From Karstenula rhodostoma CBS 690.94 (taxonomy: Eukaryota; Ascomycota; Dothideomycetes; Pleosporales; Didymosphaeriaceae), in assembly GCA_010093485.1 (NCBI GenBank), contig MU001494.1:2635937-2699936 (forward strand): a DNA stretch of 64,000 bases, written 5' to 3'. The notes below the pieces were generated by a model. The model worked only from the letters and a program-made list of their open reading frames with translations, made no database searches and had not been told where the DNA came from. The translations under genes and the position numbers were made by a program. This document shows, one piece after another, positions 39,156 to 49,523 of this stretch; the first letter of the stretch is position 1; each line of letters starts with the position of its first letter.

Positions 39156-41743
39156 TTATGCCACCTTCAACGCACGCGCATCAGCCAAAGCACACGCATC
39201 AGCCAACAACCGCGCCTTCTCGAGCGCGCTAAACTTCCTCTTCGTGCCCCGGAACCTCGCATACCTCCTCGAATGCCTAGCCCTAGCCTTGGCGGGATGT
39301 CGCGCCGTCGTGTGGATGGGCATTCCTCTTCTGCGCACGCCATTCACGTCAGCAACCCATCTACAAAGCGCGTTGTTTTGTTATGTTTTAGCACAATGGA
39401 AGGGATGGATGCACACGGCGAATCATCGCAGCAATAAACATGCAGCACAACGAGGCACTCACGCATGGCTCACGAGCGCTTCCGCACCCTGCACGTTCCA
39501 CCCAAAGTCCAGGATGAGCGTCCGGCCGTCCTGGCTCGTAGCCACGACGCGTCGGTAGTCGCTCTTGGCGCTGAGGATCCAGGAGGTGGTCCAGTTCTCG
39601 TAGGTTGCGAAAACCGCGCCCGTGGAGTAATCGGCAACACGGATGCTCTGATCGTAACTACCGCTCACGATCCTGCCGTTGAACGCATCGAGGAAGAGGG
39701 AGCGTACGAGGCCACCGTGCCGCTGGGACGTGTGCAGCGTGTTGCCGGTCTGGGCGTCGAACTTGTACACGACGTGGTCATTTCCGCCCGCGAGGACATA
39801 CTTGGCATCGTCGGAAAACTCGACGGCTGCCAGTCCGCGGTCCTCGGAAGGGAAGTCCTTGATGCAGACGCCCGAGTCAAGGTTCCACAGCTTGGCTACA
39901 CCGTCCCCAGAGGCTGAAACGAGCAGGTTGCCTCGGAGTTGCACGGCGTTCACGGGACCACGGTGGCCGGTCAGCGTGCGGATTTGCTGCCCATTTGAGC
40001 GATCCCAGACGATGATTGCAGAGTCCTTGGAGCACGAGATGATGTGTTTGTCGTCCAGGCAAACATCGAGGACACCGGCTTGGTGACCACGCAACCTGTA
40101 CATTGGAACGTAGTCTTTGCCGGTGATATCCCACACGATACATGTGTGATCCGAGGAGCCGGTGACCATGATGGTGTCGTCGTACTGCAGGCAGAGGATG
40201 GAAGCGTCGTGGTAATCGGCAGGCACGCGGTACATGTCGTTTCCCTTGTCAGTTCCATTGAGGGAGGGGTTGTTCACGACCTTGGCTCTGTGAGTGTCCA
40301 TCACAGCAGGTGTGTTGTTAACAGGCCGGTGGGTGGGACCGCCAATGACCTTGATGCACTCGTACGTGTTCATGTCCCAGACGCGAATCGTACGGTCACG
40401 CGAGCCGGTGATGATCTTGGTCTCGTCGAATTGGCAGCAGTAAACGGAATCGGTGTGCCCGTTCAGGTAGATCGCATTCGGCGTGGCAGCCTTCCATCGC
40501 CTGTCGATTGTCTTTCGCGTCCTGTACATTTGCTTCCAGTTCTGTGCCGGTGCATGCTTTCCGTTCTTGGTGAACATGCCCACGCCCACGCCTCCCATTT
40601 GGATTGGTGTCGGTGTGACGTGTACAGTGGGCTCGAATCGGCGCAGGAAGACATCTTTCCAGACATGTGGAGAGGTTGCCAGATAGTGCCAGTGCTTCGA
40701 GACTAGCTCTGCCTGAATAAGGGACGGGGCATCGAGATTCGCAAGAATAAGGGTGTTGATTTCGGCGGGTAGGGATTGTAGCGGGTCAACTGGTGATGCC
40801 ATTAGCAGGTTGGACAAGATTTGGAGAGAGTGGGAGAAATATAGAGGTGGTGAGATATAGAGAGGGTCGGGGTTCCTCAAGATGACCCTCTCCGGGAGTT
40901 TTCACGATCGTGACTGAGGCTGCGGGGTGAAAGTGACTTACCCAGCTTCTTCTCCTGGAGGACGCTGTCGGCACGCACGATAGGTGAAGAGCACATCATG
41001 CCTACACCGCTTTCGTTGTCGTTGTCGATTTCTTCGATGCTAGACTCAGACATTCCGTTTTCTAGGAACTTGCGTGTCTGCTCCTGCTCGCGACGCATCT
41101 GTGACAAGCGGGCATCGTTTGCCGCAGCGGCTGCCTGGCGCGCAGCTGACCCAGGGACAAGTAAAGGATAGTTGGACGGGATAGGCGGCGGCACCGGGTT
41201 GAACTTTGCAAATTCACCAGACGGGCCTGAGGCAGCCGGCCGGCGGCGGAGGCTCGAGAAACGTTTGAGCATGGAAATCTTTGAATTCACAGGGGGCGTG
41301 GCGGTTTCGAACTGGGAAAGCGGCAGACCCGAGTCGTAGTGCGGAAGAGGCATCCGGAGCATGTCTGAGCTGTTTTTGCGGACTGCAGCAGCAGCACACG
41401 AGGTAGGACCGGGGGCGTCGAAGATGGCAGACAGCGAGGGCCGGCGTGACGACGAAGACGACAGCTTGCGGCGGATCTGCTTGAAGCCGCCCTCGAACAT
41501 GGAGGTCGCGCGCGACAGCGACCGCGAGCCGGACGGGGCATGGTGCGAGTGGTACTCCTCACTCATGCCCTCGTGGACGGCGCCCAGGGCGTTGGGGGCC
41601 TCGCGCGCATCGCTGCCGTTGGTGCTGAATGTCTGCGAGGCAGTCCGCTTCATGCTCGATTCGAAGGGGCGGGGCGGCGCTGCGCTGTCGTCGGCGGCAG
41701 ACGAAGTCTTTGGGCGGTGCGCAATGGAGGGCCGACGATGCAT
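39156..41743 (-). CDS. F-box/WD40 protein (SCF ubiquitin-ligase substrate receptor)
   Basis: Three exons: 40942-41743, 39463-40789 and 39156-39360, 777 aa. Intron 1 (152 bp) is GTAAGT...CACCAG with CTAAT branch site and joins 'LQEKKL' to 'VDPLQSLPAEINTLILANL'. Intron 2 (102 bp) is GTGAGT...TTTGTAG. Residues 1-265 are Ser/Arg-rich and disordered. The F-box is at about 268-320. Six or seven WD repeats follow: 'LNGHTDSVYCCQF', 'SRDRTIRVWD', 'DYHDASILCLQYD', 'LRGHQAGVLDVCLD', 'LTGHRGPVNAVQL', 'GDGVAKLWN' and 'SGSYDQSIRV'. The last exon adds a basic Arg/Ala-rich tail ('ARHPAKARARHSRRYARF'). Without splicing intron 2 the protein stops after 'EALVSHA'. The substrate is not predictable; the layout resembles Pof1/Met30-class proteins. 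Confidence 0.88.
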
Positions 41744-42494
41744 TTGCGCAGCAGCAGCGGAGCGGGACTGGGCGAAGGGGCGGGTTGGCAGGCGATGGCT
41801 GCCAGCGGAGCGTCTCGTTCGTCACGGGCGAGGGCGCGTGGAGCAGTCGCTGGGCTGGTACGGGTGGCAGCAGAAGCGCTTCGGAGAGGCCGACGTTGGT
41901 ACGCGGGAGCGAGCTGGAGCTGGAGCGGCGGGTCGCAGGTTGCAGGTTGCACGCGGGCTGCTTGACGATATTCGTGTACGACTGGGGCGTCCGGGACAGG
42001 TGAGATGGGTGTAGAGAGCGTGGGTGTCGCGGCAGACGGGCGACAATGCGTATATACAATACAGCACCTAGGAGAGAAACACGCTGCTACAGGGAACGAC
42101 GATAGGAACGGCGGTAATAGGGAGCGGACGTGAGAGAGCGGCGTGCACGCTTCGGTCTGGGAAGGTGCCAGGAGGAGGATCTGAGGGAGAGGCCTGGGGC
42201 GTGCACATGTTTTACCTTCCTTTATGCTGGAGCCACCTGGGACTGCCGGGGATCGCGCCAGGAAAATTAACGGATACTGCACGTCTCTCCACTCTCCAGC
42301 GCGACCGCCGACCACCGGCCAACGCACACCACCTGCCACCGAGCAACACGACCGCCGCCGCCGTCGCTACTCGTACATTACTGTGCGTCTGCGCGCCGCC
42401 GTTGCCATCGCGTGTCCCGCCGTTGCCTTGCCTTGCCTTGCCGCGCCCAGCGCTTTGTGCGTGCTGTCGAGGCCACCAGCCCTCGCCCTCGCCC
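41744..42494. promoter_or_regulatory. Divergent intergenic region, F-box/WD40 / DUF7704
   Basis: GC-rich with overlapping accidental open frames on both strands. No gene supported. Confidence 0.4.
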
Positions 42495-43004
42495 ATGCTC
42501 ACCGCCCCGGTCGCTCCAGTTGCCATGGCGAAGACTTCGCCTTCGCCGGCCATTCCGCCATGGTACCGCATCGTCTACCTCTACGTCGAGCCCATCTCGA
42601 CCTTTGTCGGAGCCGTCTACGCCCACCACTTCCAGTCCACGTATTTGCAACTGACGCACGCCGACTCCGCGCCCCTCGCGCCCCTTCCCCTGGGCACTTC
42701 GGTCGTGCTGACGCAGTTGGCCAACCTGTATCTCCTGCTCTGCATCAACGAGGCCCTGGTGCTGCGCGCTACCACGGATCTCCACGTCTGGAAGACGTTT
42801 CTATTTGGCCTGCTTGTAGCCGACTTTGGCCATCTGTATTCCGTGCACCAGGTCGGCAGCTGGGTCTACTGGCGCTTCTGGGACTGGAACGCCATCGACA
42901 TCGGTAACGTGCCCTTTGTGTACCTCCTAGCCATCTCACGGGTGCTCTTCATTTTCGAAGTGGGCTTTGGTGGAACGAGGGTGGACGGCAAGAAGAACGC
43001 ATGA
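42495..43004 (+). CDS. DUF7704-type small membrane protein
   Basis: Protein of 169 aa from ATG 42495; a second ATG at 42525 (MAKTSPSP) may be the real start. The sequence 'IPPWYRIVYLYVEPISTFVG' and 'ANLYLLLCINEALVLR', then 'DLHVWKTFLFGLLVADFGHL', 'WNAIDIGNVPFVYLLAISR' and a basic tail form four membrane helices with conserved Trp/His, as in the DUF7704 family of fungal membrane proteins. These are often compared with EXPERA/EBP-like folds, but no enzyme activity is established. The 5' frame is open to 42165 without a plausible start. Confidence 0.8.
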   Translation: MLTAPVAPVAMAKTSPSPAIPPWYRIVYLYVEPISTFVGAVYAHHFQSTYLQLTHADSAPLAPLPLGTSVVLTQLANLYLLLCINEALVLRATTDLHVWKTFLFGLLVADFGHLYSVHQVGSWVYWRFWDWNAIDIGNVPFVYLLAISRVLFIFEVGFGGTRVDGKKNA

Positions 43005-44975
43005 AAGCCCTCGAGTCGTACCCATGAACATGAAACTCTAAACAAAACAAATAAATGAATGAATAAATAAACAAACATACCTCCATAACATGCAATCCAT
43101 GCATACTGCAATGAGCATCATCACCAATTCCTAGGTCGCGCCTCCAAAAGCCCAACACCGGACGCGCAGTCGCACCACGAAAACGCCCCCGTCCTATCCT
43201 ACCCGTCCATTACCCCAGACCTTCTCCACCGACCCACACCCTCCCCTGCCCTCGAATCCACACTCACCGCCAACTCCGCCGCCCCCCAACTGCATCTCGA
43301 TCGAATCCTCCCTTCCAGAACCCTTCCCTTCCCTGCCCGGCGACGCACATACACACACAACCCGCCTAGCATTCCGTCATCCATCGCATACAATGCGATG
43401 CGGTGTGCACACACATTCCAATCCCAACCACACACACACCCTGTCGCACTCCCAGCTCAGCTCAGCTCAGCTCATCAGCCCTACCGCTTACCTCACCCTC
43501 ATCCTTCACCCAGAATAACCCAACCCCAGCTTCCCATACATAGCCCACCCGCGGAAACGAATCGAAACAGGACGAAACGAGAAACGCGCCTTCGCCGCAT
43601 TTTTTGCCCTGCAGATTGCACATGCAGATGCAGATGCACATGCAGATGCACATGCGCATGCGATCCGGCCGGCGGCCTCACCGCCCGCCCGCTCACTCGC
43701 TAGACTTACCTTACCTTACCTTACCTTACCGGACCATACCTTACCTTACCGGACCGCACTCCACAGCCACCCACTCGGAGATTTTCCTGCCCACGCGCCA
43801 CCTTTTCCTCGCTACCTTCCTCCCTTCTACATAGCCCAGCCCAGCGCACCCATGTGAGGGGCAATTTTTTTTTTTCTTCTTTTCCTTCCCTTTCTTTCCT
43901 TGACTTTCCCATCTTGCCGACCCCTCCCTACATTGCATGCATGCACGGCGTCGCCACGTAAAAGTACAACTACCTAGTGCCGCGTCCGTGATGAAATCAA
44001 AGGGAAACAGGACAGGACAGTAAGGGTCTGTCTGGACTGCGCTCAACTCCACACGCACAGTTTTTGCGGCGGACTTTTCAAGGCCAAGGGCATGTGAGGA
44101 CGCGCGCGGAGCGGGCAGACGCTTCGTTTTGTTTTGTTTTGCTTTGTTTCGTTTCGTGAGGGGTGTTTGGGGGAGGTACTGTAATCATGCCGTCATCGAA
44201 CTGCCGGCGGCGGGGCGAGGCTTTCCGAACCAGATCCCGAGTTATGGAGCGGTGTTGGGGTGCATGTTCGCGTGATGTGGAGGGATAGGAATACCTATCG
44301 ACTTCGTGGACTGCTAACATCTGATGGCGCGGATATAGTCAATACAACAGGAAAACACATCTCACCAGCATACATCGCATTCGAACACCATTCCTCACAT
44401 GCACATGCACATCACATCACATCACACACTCTCGCACCTTATGCTTCCAACATGATATCATTTCATCCCTTCCCCTTCCCCACGCAGTTAAATCAAGATG
44501 CCGCCATCGTCATAAACATCCTCATCCTCATCCTCGCCCTTCCTAAACCCCATATGATTGAAAAAAAGAAAAACAGATACTTGATAAGAAATTCCGCCCT
44601 TGGAAAAGGGGTGTGGTACATGGGTATAATTAACCGCCTGCCTGCCAGCCTCCGATAAATGGATGAATCCCCAAAGAAAAAGAAACCATGCGCAAACATA
44701 AACTCTCAGATCCGCAAACACATTGCAAAAGACGCCATACAAGCATCCGCAAATCTGCGTCAAAAGCAAGCATTAGATAGACAACGCCCGTGCATATAAA
44801 TCAAAACTTCCGCGGGCAGTCGTCACCCGGATTTTCCACACCCACCGTCCTACGGTGGTACTGTCCCCAAGAGCGCCGTGCCGATAAGTGACGAAAAGGC
44901 CGCTAATGCACCGAAAAAAATCACCTAGATGATGGTACAGATGTAAAAGAAAAGATCGAAAACAACAACATGGGG
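43005..44975. other. Intergenic between DUF7704 and Med15 3' ends
   Basis: Nearly 2 kb without a supported gene. It contains CAGATG/CACATG hexamer repeats (about 43618-43660), a (TTACC)n tract, a poly-T near 43866 and CACATCACAT repeats near 44400-44430. Open frames are low-complexity artefacts. Confidence 0.5.
43707..43757 (+). repeat. (TTACC)n pentamer tract with interruptions
   Basis: Five TTACC units, then GGACCATACC, two further TTACC units and GGACCG. It is not the fungal telomere repeat TTAGGG. Confidence 0.85.
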
Positions 44976-47900
44976 CTAGACAGAGATCCCGGGCATCCCT
45001 CCCATGCTGTCCATGGCCTTGTCGATGCTGTCAAGGTCCATCATCACGCTGTCAGGGTAGAACAGCATCATGTCGTCGTTGTCCATCGCAGGCAAGGTGA
45101 CGCCCAAAGCCTCAATGTCTTGTGAGAGCATCAAGTCAAGAGGAAGTCCGTTGCTGGGCATGTTCAACCAAGCGTCGGGCATATCGGCATCCTTGATGTC
45201 AATGTGGATCTGCAAGTTGTCATTCTCAGAAATGTCCGATTGCCGCGTGGACGGCGTGTCTTTGGAGGTAGAGTCCGGCGTGTTCAGCGGTGAGCTAGGT
45301 CGGGACCGGAGCGCCCACGAATTGTCCTCGTCCTTTAGATCCAGTGTAGTCAGCGGTCCGTTCGAATCCAGGACGGCGTAAATGTCGTCGTACGAGAAAT
45401 CGAACAAGGAAGCCGGGACGAGCGGCGGCGCTTCCTCCTCCACTTCAACTTCGACTTTGGGCTGCGTTTCAGACTCCTTGTGTGGAGCCTTGCTGATGCT
45501 AGCTAGTGTTGGCTTGCCGGGAGCGCCGGTGCTTGGTGTCGCGACTTTGATGGATGTTTGAGGCGTCTTGAGAAGATTGGTCGAAGGTGAGCCTTTGATA
45601 CCAGTCTGCGTTGGAACGCGAGCCATGGGCGTAGCCGCAGCGTGGCCAACTGGAGTAGCAGCTGATGGCGGCATGCCAGGAGTGTGTACGGCCTTGATGT
45701 GCTGTGGGGGCCCGCGAGGCGCGGTGGATGCTGGCTTGCTATTACGTGTAACTGCAGCAGGATCCTGCTTAGGCTCTCCAGTCTTCGGGTCGACGTTGAC
45801 GTATTCTGCCATAGCGTCCAAAGCAAACTGAGCAGGATCGTCGATCCTGGCGTGGGCGTGGCTGATGTGAGTATCCAACTCGGCTTGCGTGTCAAAACCA
45901 CGCACAGCGTAATCACAGTCAGCAGGGAATCTGCACCTGAACGTCGGTTTCTGAGCAGCGGGTGGCACTTGGCGTTTCATCTCGGGAGAGTTGCCTTTGC
46001 TAGAACTTATGAGTGGTGACTGTTTCGACGCAGGAGTTGATGTCTGGCTATTGGGATCCATCTTCTGCCTCTTCTTCTCGGGCAAGGATAAGTGTGTGAG
46101 TGGCTTCGCGCCCTCGAAGTACTTGGGGGCACCTTGAGGTGAAGCACCACCAAGCTGGAAGGGCGGTTGACTCGCAGTCGGTGCTGGGGGCGCTTTCTGC
46201 TGGCGTTGCTGCTGTTCGACGATCTTGAGGTTGGCTGCGTTGAGCTGGGGCGCAGTTTGATCTCGTTGAGGTTGCTGCTGGTGTGGCTGTCCAGGTTTGG
46301 CTTGGGCTTGTTGGCTTGCCATCCTGGACATGACTTTACCCACGAAGGAGAGTATGTGGCGGATGTTCATGTGAAATTCCGCTTCCGTCAGGGTCAATTC
46401 GGGATGCAGTGTCCCATCTCCCGGGTTCAACTGCCTCAGGAGTAGTATCCGGGCCTTGATCACAGTCCTTGCAAGGTTCTCAGACTCGGGCGATTCATAC
46501 GAGATGAGGAAAATGCGCAAGGCCTGTTCCACCTTCTTGATGTGGGGCAGCTTCTCCTTTATAGTTTGTTGCAACGTGGCTCGCACGTCGGGGGATATTG
46601 ATTGCACATGGGCCTTTGCAAGCTTGCTCTCTTCTTGCTGGATCATCATCTTGAACTTCCGCTCCCTTTCGGGCTCTTTGAGCTTAGCAGCGAGCTCTTC
46701 TTGACTCGGCAGACGCGGTACCTGTGACTGCTTGTTTGAAGCATCCTGTGCTTTCATGAGGTTGGCACGCATTTGCGCTTGTTGCTGCGGTCCCATCTTC
46801 GACATCTGCTCCTGGGTTAGGTTGAGTCCTTGCTGTGATCGAGACGGAACCATGGCTGGCGCTTGCGGTGCGGCATTATGCTGGCCTTCAGTGCCAGCAT
46901 CGGCACCATCTTCATTGGGTCGCTTTATGCCCTTATTCATATTGCTCTGCGCATTTGGCAGCGTCGGCTGAGCTAGCTGACCTGCTGGTTTCGTTGGTGG
47001 TGGTGCCACTTGGGCTGCTTGGGCTTGCACTGAGGGTGGGCGCGTTGCTTGCGCTCCCTGCCCGGCCATCGGGACCTGAGGCTGACCCTGGTTCCGTTGT
47101 TGATTCTGCTGCATACTGAGTATTGTCGCTTGCTGCTGCCTCCGTGCATTCATTTTCTGTTGCATGATGAAGTTGCGAAGCTGTTCATCGGTAGCGTTGG
47201 ATTGGTTTTGTGGTAGTCGCTGTCGCCATGATTGAACTTCCTGCGGAGTGACTTGGACAGGGCCGAGGTTGGGCATATTCGGTTGCTGCTGCGGTGTCCG
47301 GTTAGGGACAGCGCCAGGCGTCATCTGGGCGGGAGGCGCAATGGGCCCCATGTTGTTCGGTGGTTGCTGCGGACGCTGTCCAGGCATGCCACCTTGTTGT
47401 GATTGCTTCATCAAGTCCTGGAAATGCAAAACTTGGAGCAGCAACAGCTTCTGACTGTCAACACCAGGAGCGAGGTTCGGATTTTGTTGCGTCCAACTCT
47501 TGAGCTGGGCCCATGTCTTGACGTCCGGAGGTAGTGTCTGCCGGATCTGAGCATTGAGGGCGCTGGGCGGGAAGATTCGGTTGTCAGTCATGGAGATGAT
47601 TCCTGGATTTTGTTGCAGCGTCTGCTGAGCATGGAGGAGGCGGGCTTGATGTGGAAGCTGACCAGGACGTTGACCCATGGGCATCGGCTGTCCACCCATG
47701 GCGCCTGGCATCGGCTGTCCCAAACCCCCTGGGCGCATGTTGCCCATGTTCTGTGCGTTCATGAGGCCGTTCGCCATGCCTCCCATTGGCATGTTCTGCC
47801 CCGGGTTCATCATCATGTTGGGTTGACCGTTCGGGGGCTGGCCTCCAGGGAATACTCCGTTCATCATGCTTCGTTGCCGGGCATTGTTCATGTACTGGCT

Positions 47901-49523
47901 CAAGATGTGACGGAACTGCGGCTCCGGAACCTTGAGCAACTGCTGCTTCACCATGGAATCTAGTTCAGGGGGTATCATCTGCATCCGGTTCTGCTCCGTC
48001 AGAGGTTGACCTTGTACGCCAGCAGCCTGCTGGGCTCGTTGTTGAGCCTCCCGCATCAGTTGGGTAATCTGCGATGGATCGACCTGGCCTTGAGATTGCG
48101 GTGTCATTTGAGGGACGTGAGCTTGAGGACGCTGCTGAGGCGTGGAAGGGTTTGGCTGGCCGGGCGGCACCATGGGACGGTTCAGCATCGACATTGCGTT
48201 AGGGTTGGGAGTACCTAGCGGACGGTTAAGGCCCCCCGGCTGGCCGTGGAGATTCGGAGTGCCCATCTGCTGTTGCAGGTTTTGCTGCTGCATCTGCTGT
48301 CGAACCCGTGCGTCGGCCTGGGCCTGAGCGGCTTGTCGTTGCATGTTAGCATTTGCATTCTGGAAGGCGGCTGCTTGCGCAGCTTGGCGAGAGGCCATGG
48401 CAGCATTCTGCGGCTGGCCAGGCGGGAAGTTGCCCATCTGAGCAGCGACATTGTTGTTGTTGTTGTTGCTGCTGCTGTTGTTGTTATTGTTGTTGTTGCT
48501 GTTGTTGTTGCTTGCAGGAACGACTTGCTGCCCTTGGTCCTGCACCCGCATCGCTTCGCTTTGCTGATTTGCCAGGGCGTTGAAGTCGAACTGCTGACCG
48601 GGTTGGCGCTGGCCGGCATTCATCTGCTGATTTTGCATCTGCCCTTGCTGCATCTGATTGGGCTGACCCTGGTTCTGCAGGGCCAACAGCAGTTCGCGGG
48701 AGATCTTGCCGTTCTTGAGCATGTTCTCGGCTTGCTGTCTGAATCTGAACAACAGAGGGTTGATGCCTCGGTTCATGAGTTGCTGCTTTTTGTCCGCGGG
48801 CCAGTTGTTAACCTCGTTTTGGAACTGCTCTCGGATCTCGGGTCGTGCTTGGTCCATCAAACGCTGGGTTAGGCGTCCTATGATGATGTTCTGTTGTTGC
48901 GGTGTCTGCTGGCCTTGCTGCAAGCCTTGCTGTGGGTTGTTGGAAGCTTGTGGGGGGTTACCCATATTTCCGCCCTGTGCACTCATCGAAGACTGGCTCT
49001 GCGACATGGGGATTGCAGATGCCTGCATTTGCTGGCGGAGCTGCGGGTTCGGAAAACCTTGTGCAACCTGCTGTGGGGTGTTCTGACCCGGATTCTGAGG
49101 ATTTGCCTGGCCCATCATGCCCATCTGGGCAGCATTCATCTGGTTCATCTGGTTCATGGGGTTGTTGTTGCCGGGGTTCAGGCCCTGCAGCTGCTGCTGG
49201 CGGAGGCTCTGCATGGTGAAGAGCTTTTGGCGCAGGGTGGTGTTGTACTGTTCTTTTGTTTGCGACTGCATGAAGGCGGCAGTCTCGAACTGCAACGATT
49301 GGCGCAGCACATCGTTCTCGTGAGTTTCGGGTTTGAGCAATCGGTAGGACGTGAAGAACTGCAAGGCGAGTCCTCCTCGTTCCTCGGGGGTGATCTGTTG
49401 CTGCCAGCCGGGTTGGGCTTTCTCCTGCGCTTGGCGGTAGTGCTTCAACAAGACCTGCTGGATGGTCTGCTGGCGGTTCGGCTGGTTCGGCTGCATCATG
49501 TTGGGGAAGTTTGGATTGTTCAT
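44976..49523 (-). CDS. MED15: Mediator tail subunit 15 (Med15/Gal11)
   Basis: Single exon of 1515 aa, ATG at 49523. The N-terminal KIX-like domain (about 18-100: 'QQVLLKHYRQAQEKAQPGW', 'LALQFFTSYRLLKPETHEND', 'QSKEQYN'-type helix) is followed by a very long Gln/Asn/Met/Pro-rich region. This includes an Asn/Ser homopolymer tract near residue 345 and many Gln runs. A conserved central block ('KLKEPERERKFKMMIQQEE', 'LPHIKKVEQALRIFLISYE') follows. Then come a C2H2-like 'FRCRFPADCDYAVRGF' with 'ELDTHISHAH', and an acidic hydrophobic C-terminus ('DADMPDAWLNMPSNGLPLDL'). Med15 receives activation domains and links them to RNA polymerase II. Length suits Pezizomycotina. Confidence 0.92.
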   Translation of the reverse strand: MNNPNFPNMMQPNQPNRQQTIQQVLLKHYRQAQEKAQPGWQQQITPEERGGLALQFFTSYRLLKPETHENDVLRQSLQFETAAFMQSQTKEQYNTTLRQKLFTMQSLRQQQLQGLNPGNNNPMNQMNQMNAAQMGMMGQANPQNPGQNTPQQVAQGFPNPQLRQQMQASAIPMSQSQSSMSAQGGNMGNPPQASNNPQQGLQQGQQTPQQQNIIIGRLTQRLMDQARPEIREQFQNEVNNWPADKKQQLMNRGINPLLFRFRQQAENMLKNGKISRELLLALQNQGQPNQMQQGQMQNQQMNAGQRQPGQQFDFNALANQQSEAMRVQDQGQQVVPASNNNSNNNNNNNSSSNNNNNNVAAQMGNFPPGQPQNAAMASRQAAQAAAFQNANANMQRQAAQAQADARVRQQMQQQNLQQQMGTPNLHGQPGGLNRPLGTPNPNAMSMLNRPMVPPGQPNPSTPQQRPQAHVPQMTPQSQGQVDPSQITQLMREAQQRAQQAAGVQGQPLTEQNRMQMIPPELDSMVKQQLLKVPEPQFRHILSQYMNNARQRSMMNGVFPGGQPPNGQPNMMMNPGQNMPMGGMANGLMNAQNMGNMRPGGLGQPMPGAMGGQPMPMGQRPGQLPHQARLLHAQQTLQQNPGIISMTDNRIFPPSALNAQIRQTLPPDVKTWAQLKSWTQQNPNLAPGVDSQKLLLLQVLHFQDLMKQSQQGGMPGQRPQQPPNNMGPIAPPAQMTPGAVPNRTPQQQPNMPNLGPVQVTPQEVQSWRQRLPQNQSNATDEQLRNFIMQQKMNARRQQQATILSMQQNQQRNQGQPQVPMAGQGAQATRPPSVQAQAAQVAPPPTKPAGQLAQPTLPNAQSNMNKGIKRPNEDGADAGTEGQHNAAPQAPAMVPSRSQQGLNLTQEQMSKMGPQQQAQMRANLMKAQDASNKQSQVPRLPSQEELAAKLKEPERERKFKMMIQQEESKLAKAHVQSISPDVRATLQQTIKEKLPHIKKVEQALRIFLISYESPESENLARTVIKARILLLRQLNPGDGTLHPELTLTEAEFHMNIRHILSFVGKVMSRMASQQAQAKPGQPHQQQPQRDQTAPQLNAANLKIVEQQQRQQKAPPAPTASQPPFQLGGASPQGAPKYFEGAKPLTHLSLPEKKRQKMDPNSQTSTPASKQSPLISSSKGNSPEMKRQVPPAAQKPTFRCRFPADCDYAVRGFDTQAELDTHISHAHARIDDPAQFALDAMAEYVNVDPKTGEPKQDPAAVTRNSKPASTAPRGPPQHIKAVHTPGMPPSAATPVGHAAATPMARVPTQTGIKGSPSTNLLKTPQTSIKVATPSTGAPGKPTLASISKAPHKESETQPKVEVEVEEEAPPLVPASLFDFSYDDIYAVLDSNGPLTTLDLKDEDNSWALRSRPSSPLNTPDSTSKDTPSTRQSDISENDNLQIHIDIKDADMPDAWLNMPSNGLPLDLMLSQDIEALGVTLPAMDNDDMMLFYPDSVMMDLDSIDKAMDSMGGMPGISV
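48450..48517 (+). repeat. Trinucleotide repeat (GTT/GCT)n coding Asn/Ser tract in Med15
   Basis: About twenty near-perfect trinucleotides, reading as AAC/AGC codons on the gene strand. Expected to be length-variable between strains. Confidence 0.85.

Noticed and set aside
42165..42494. N-terminal extension of the DUF7704 protein
   Set aside because: It would start at GTG and has no family similarity; domain conservation begins near 42525.
43707..43757. TTACC repeats as a possible telomere remnant
   Set aside because: The expected fungal telomere unit is TTAGGG; this is a pentamer microsatellite in a gene-bearing interior region.
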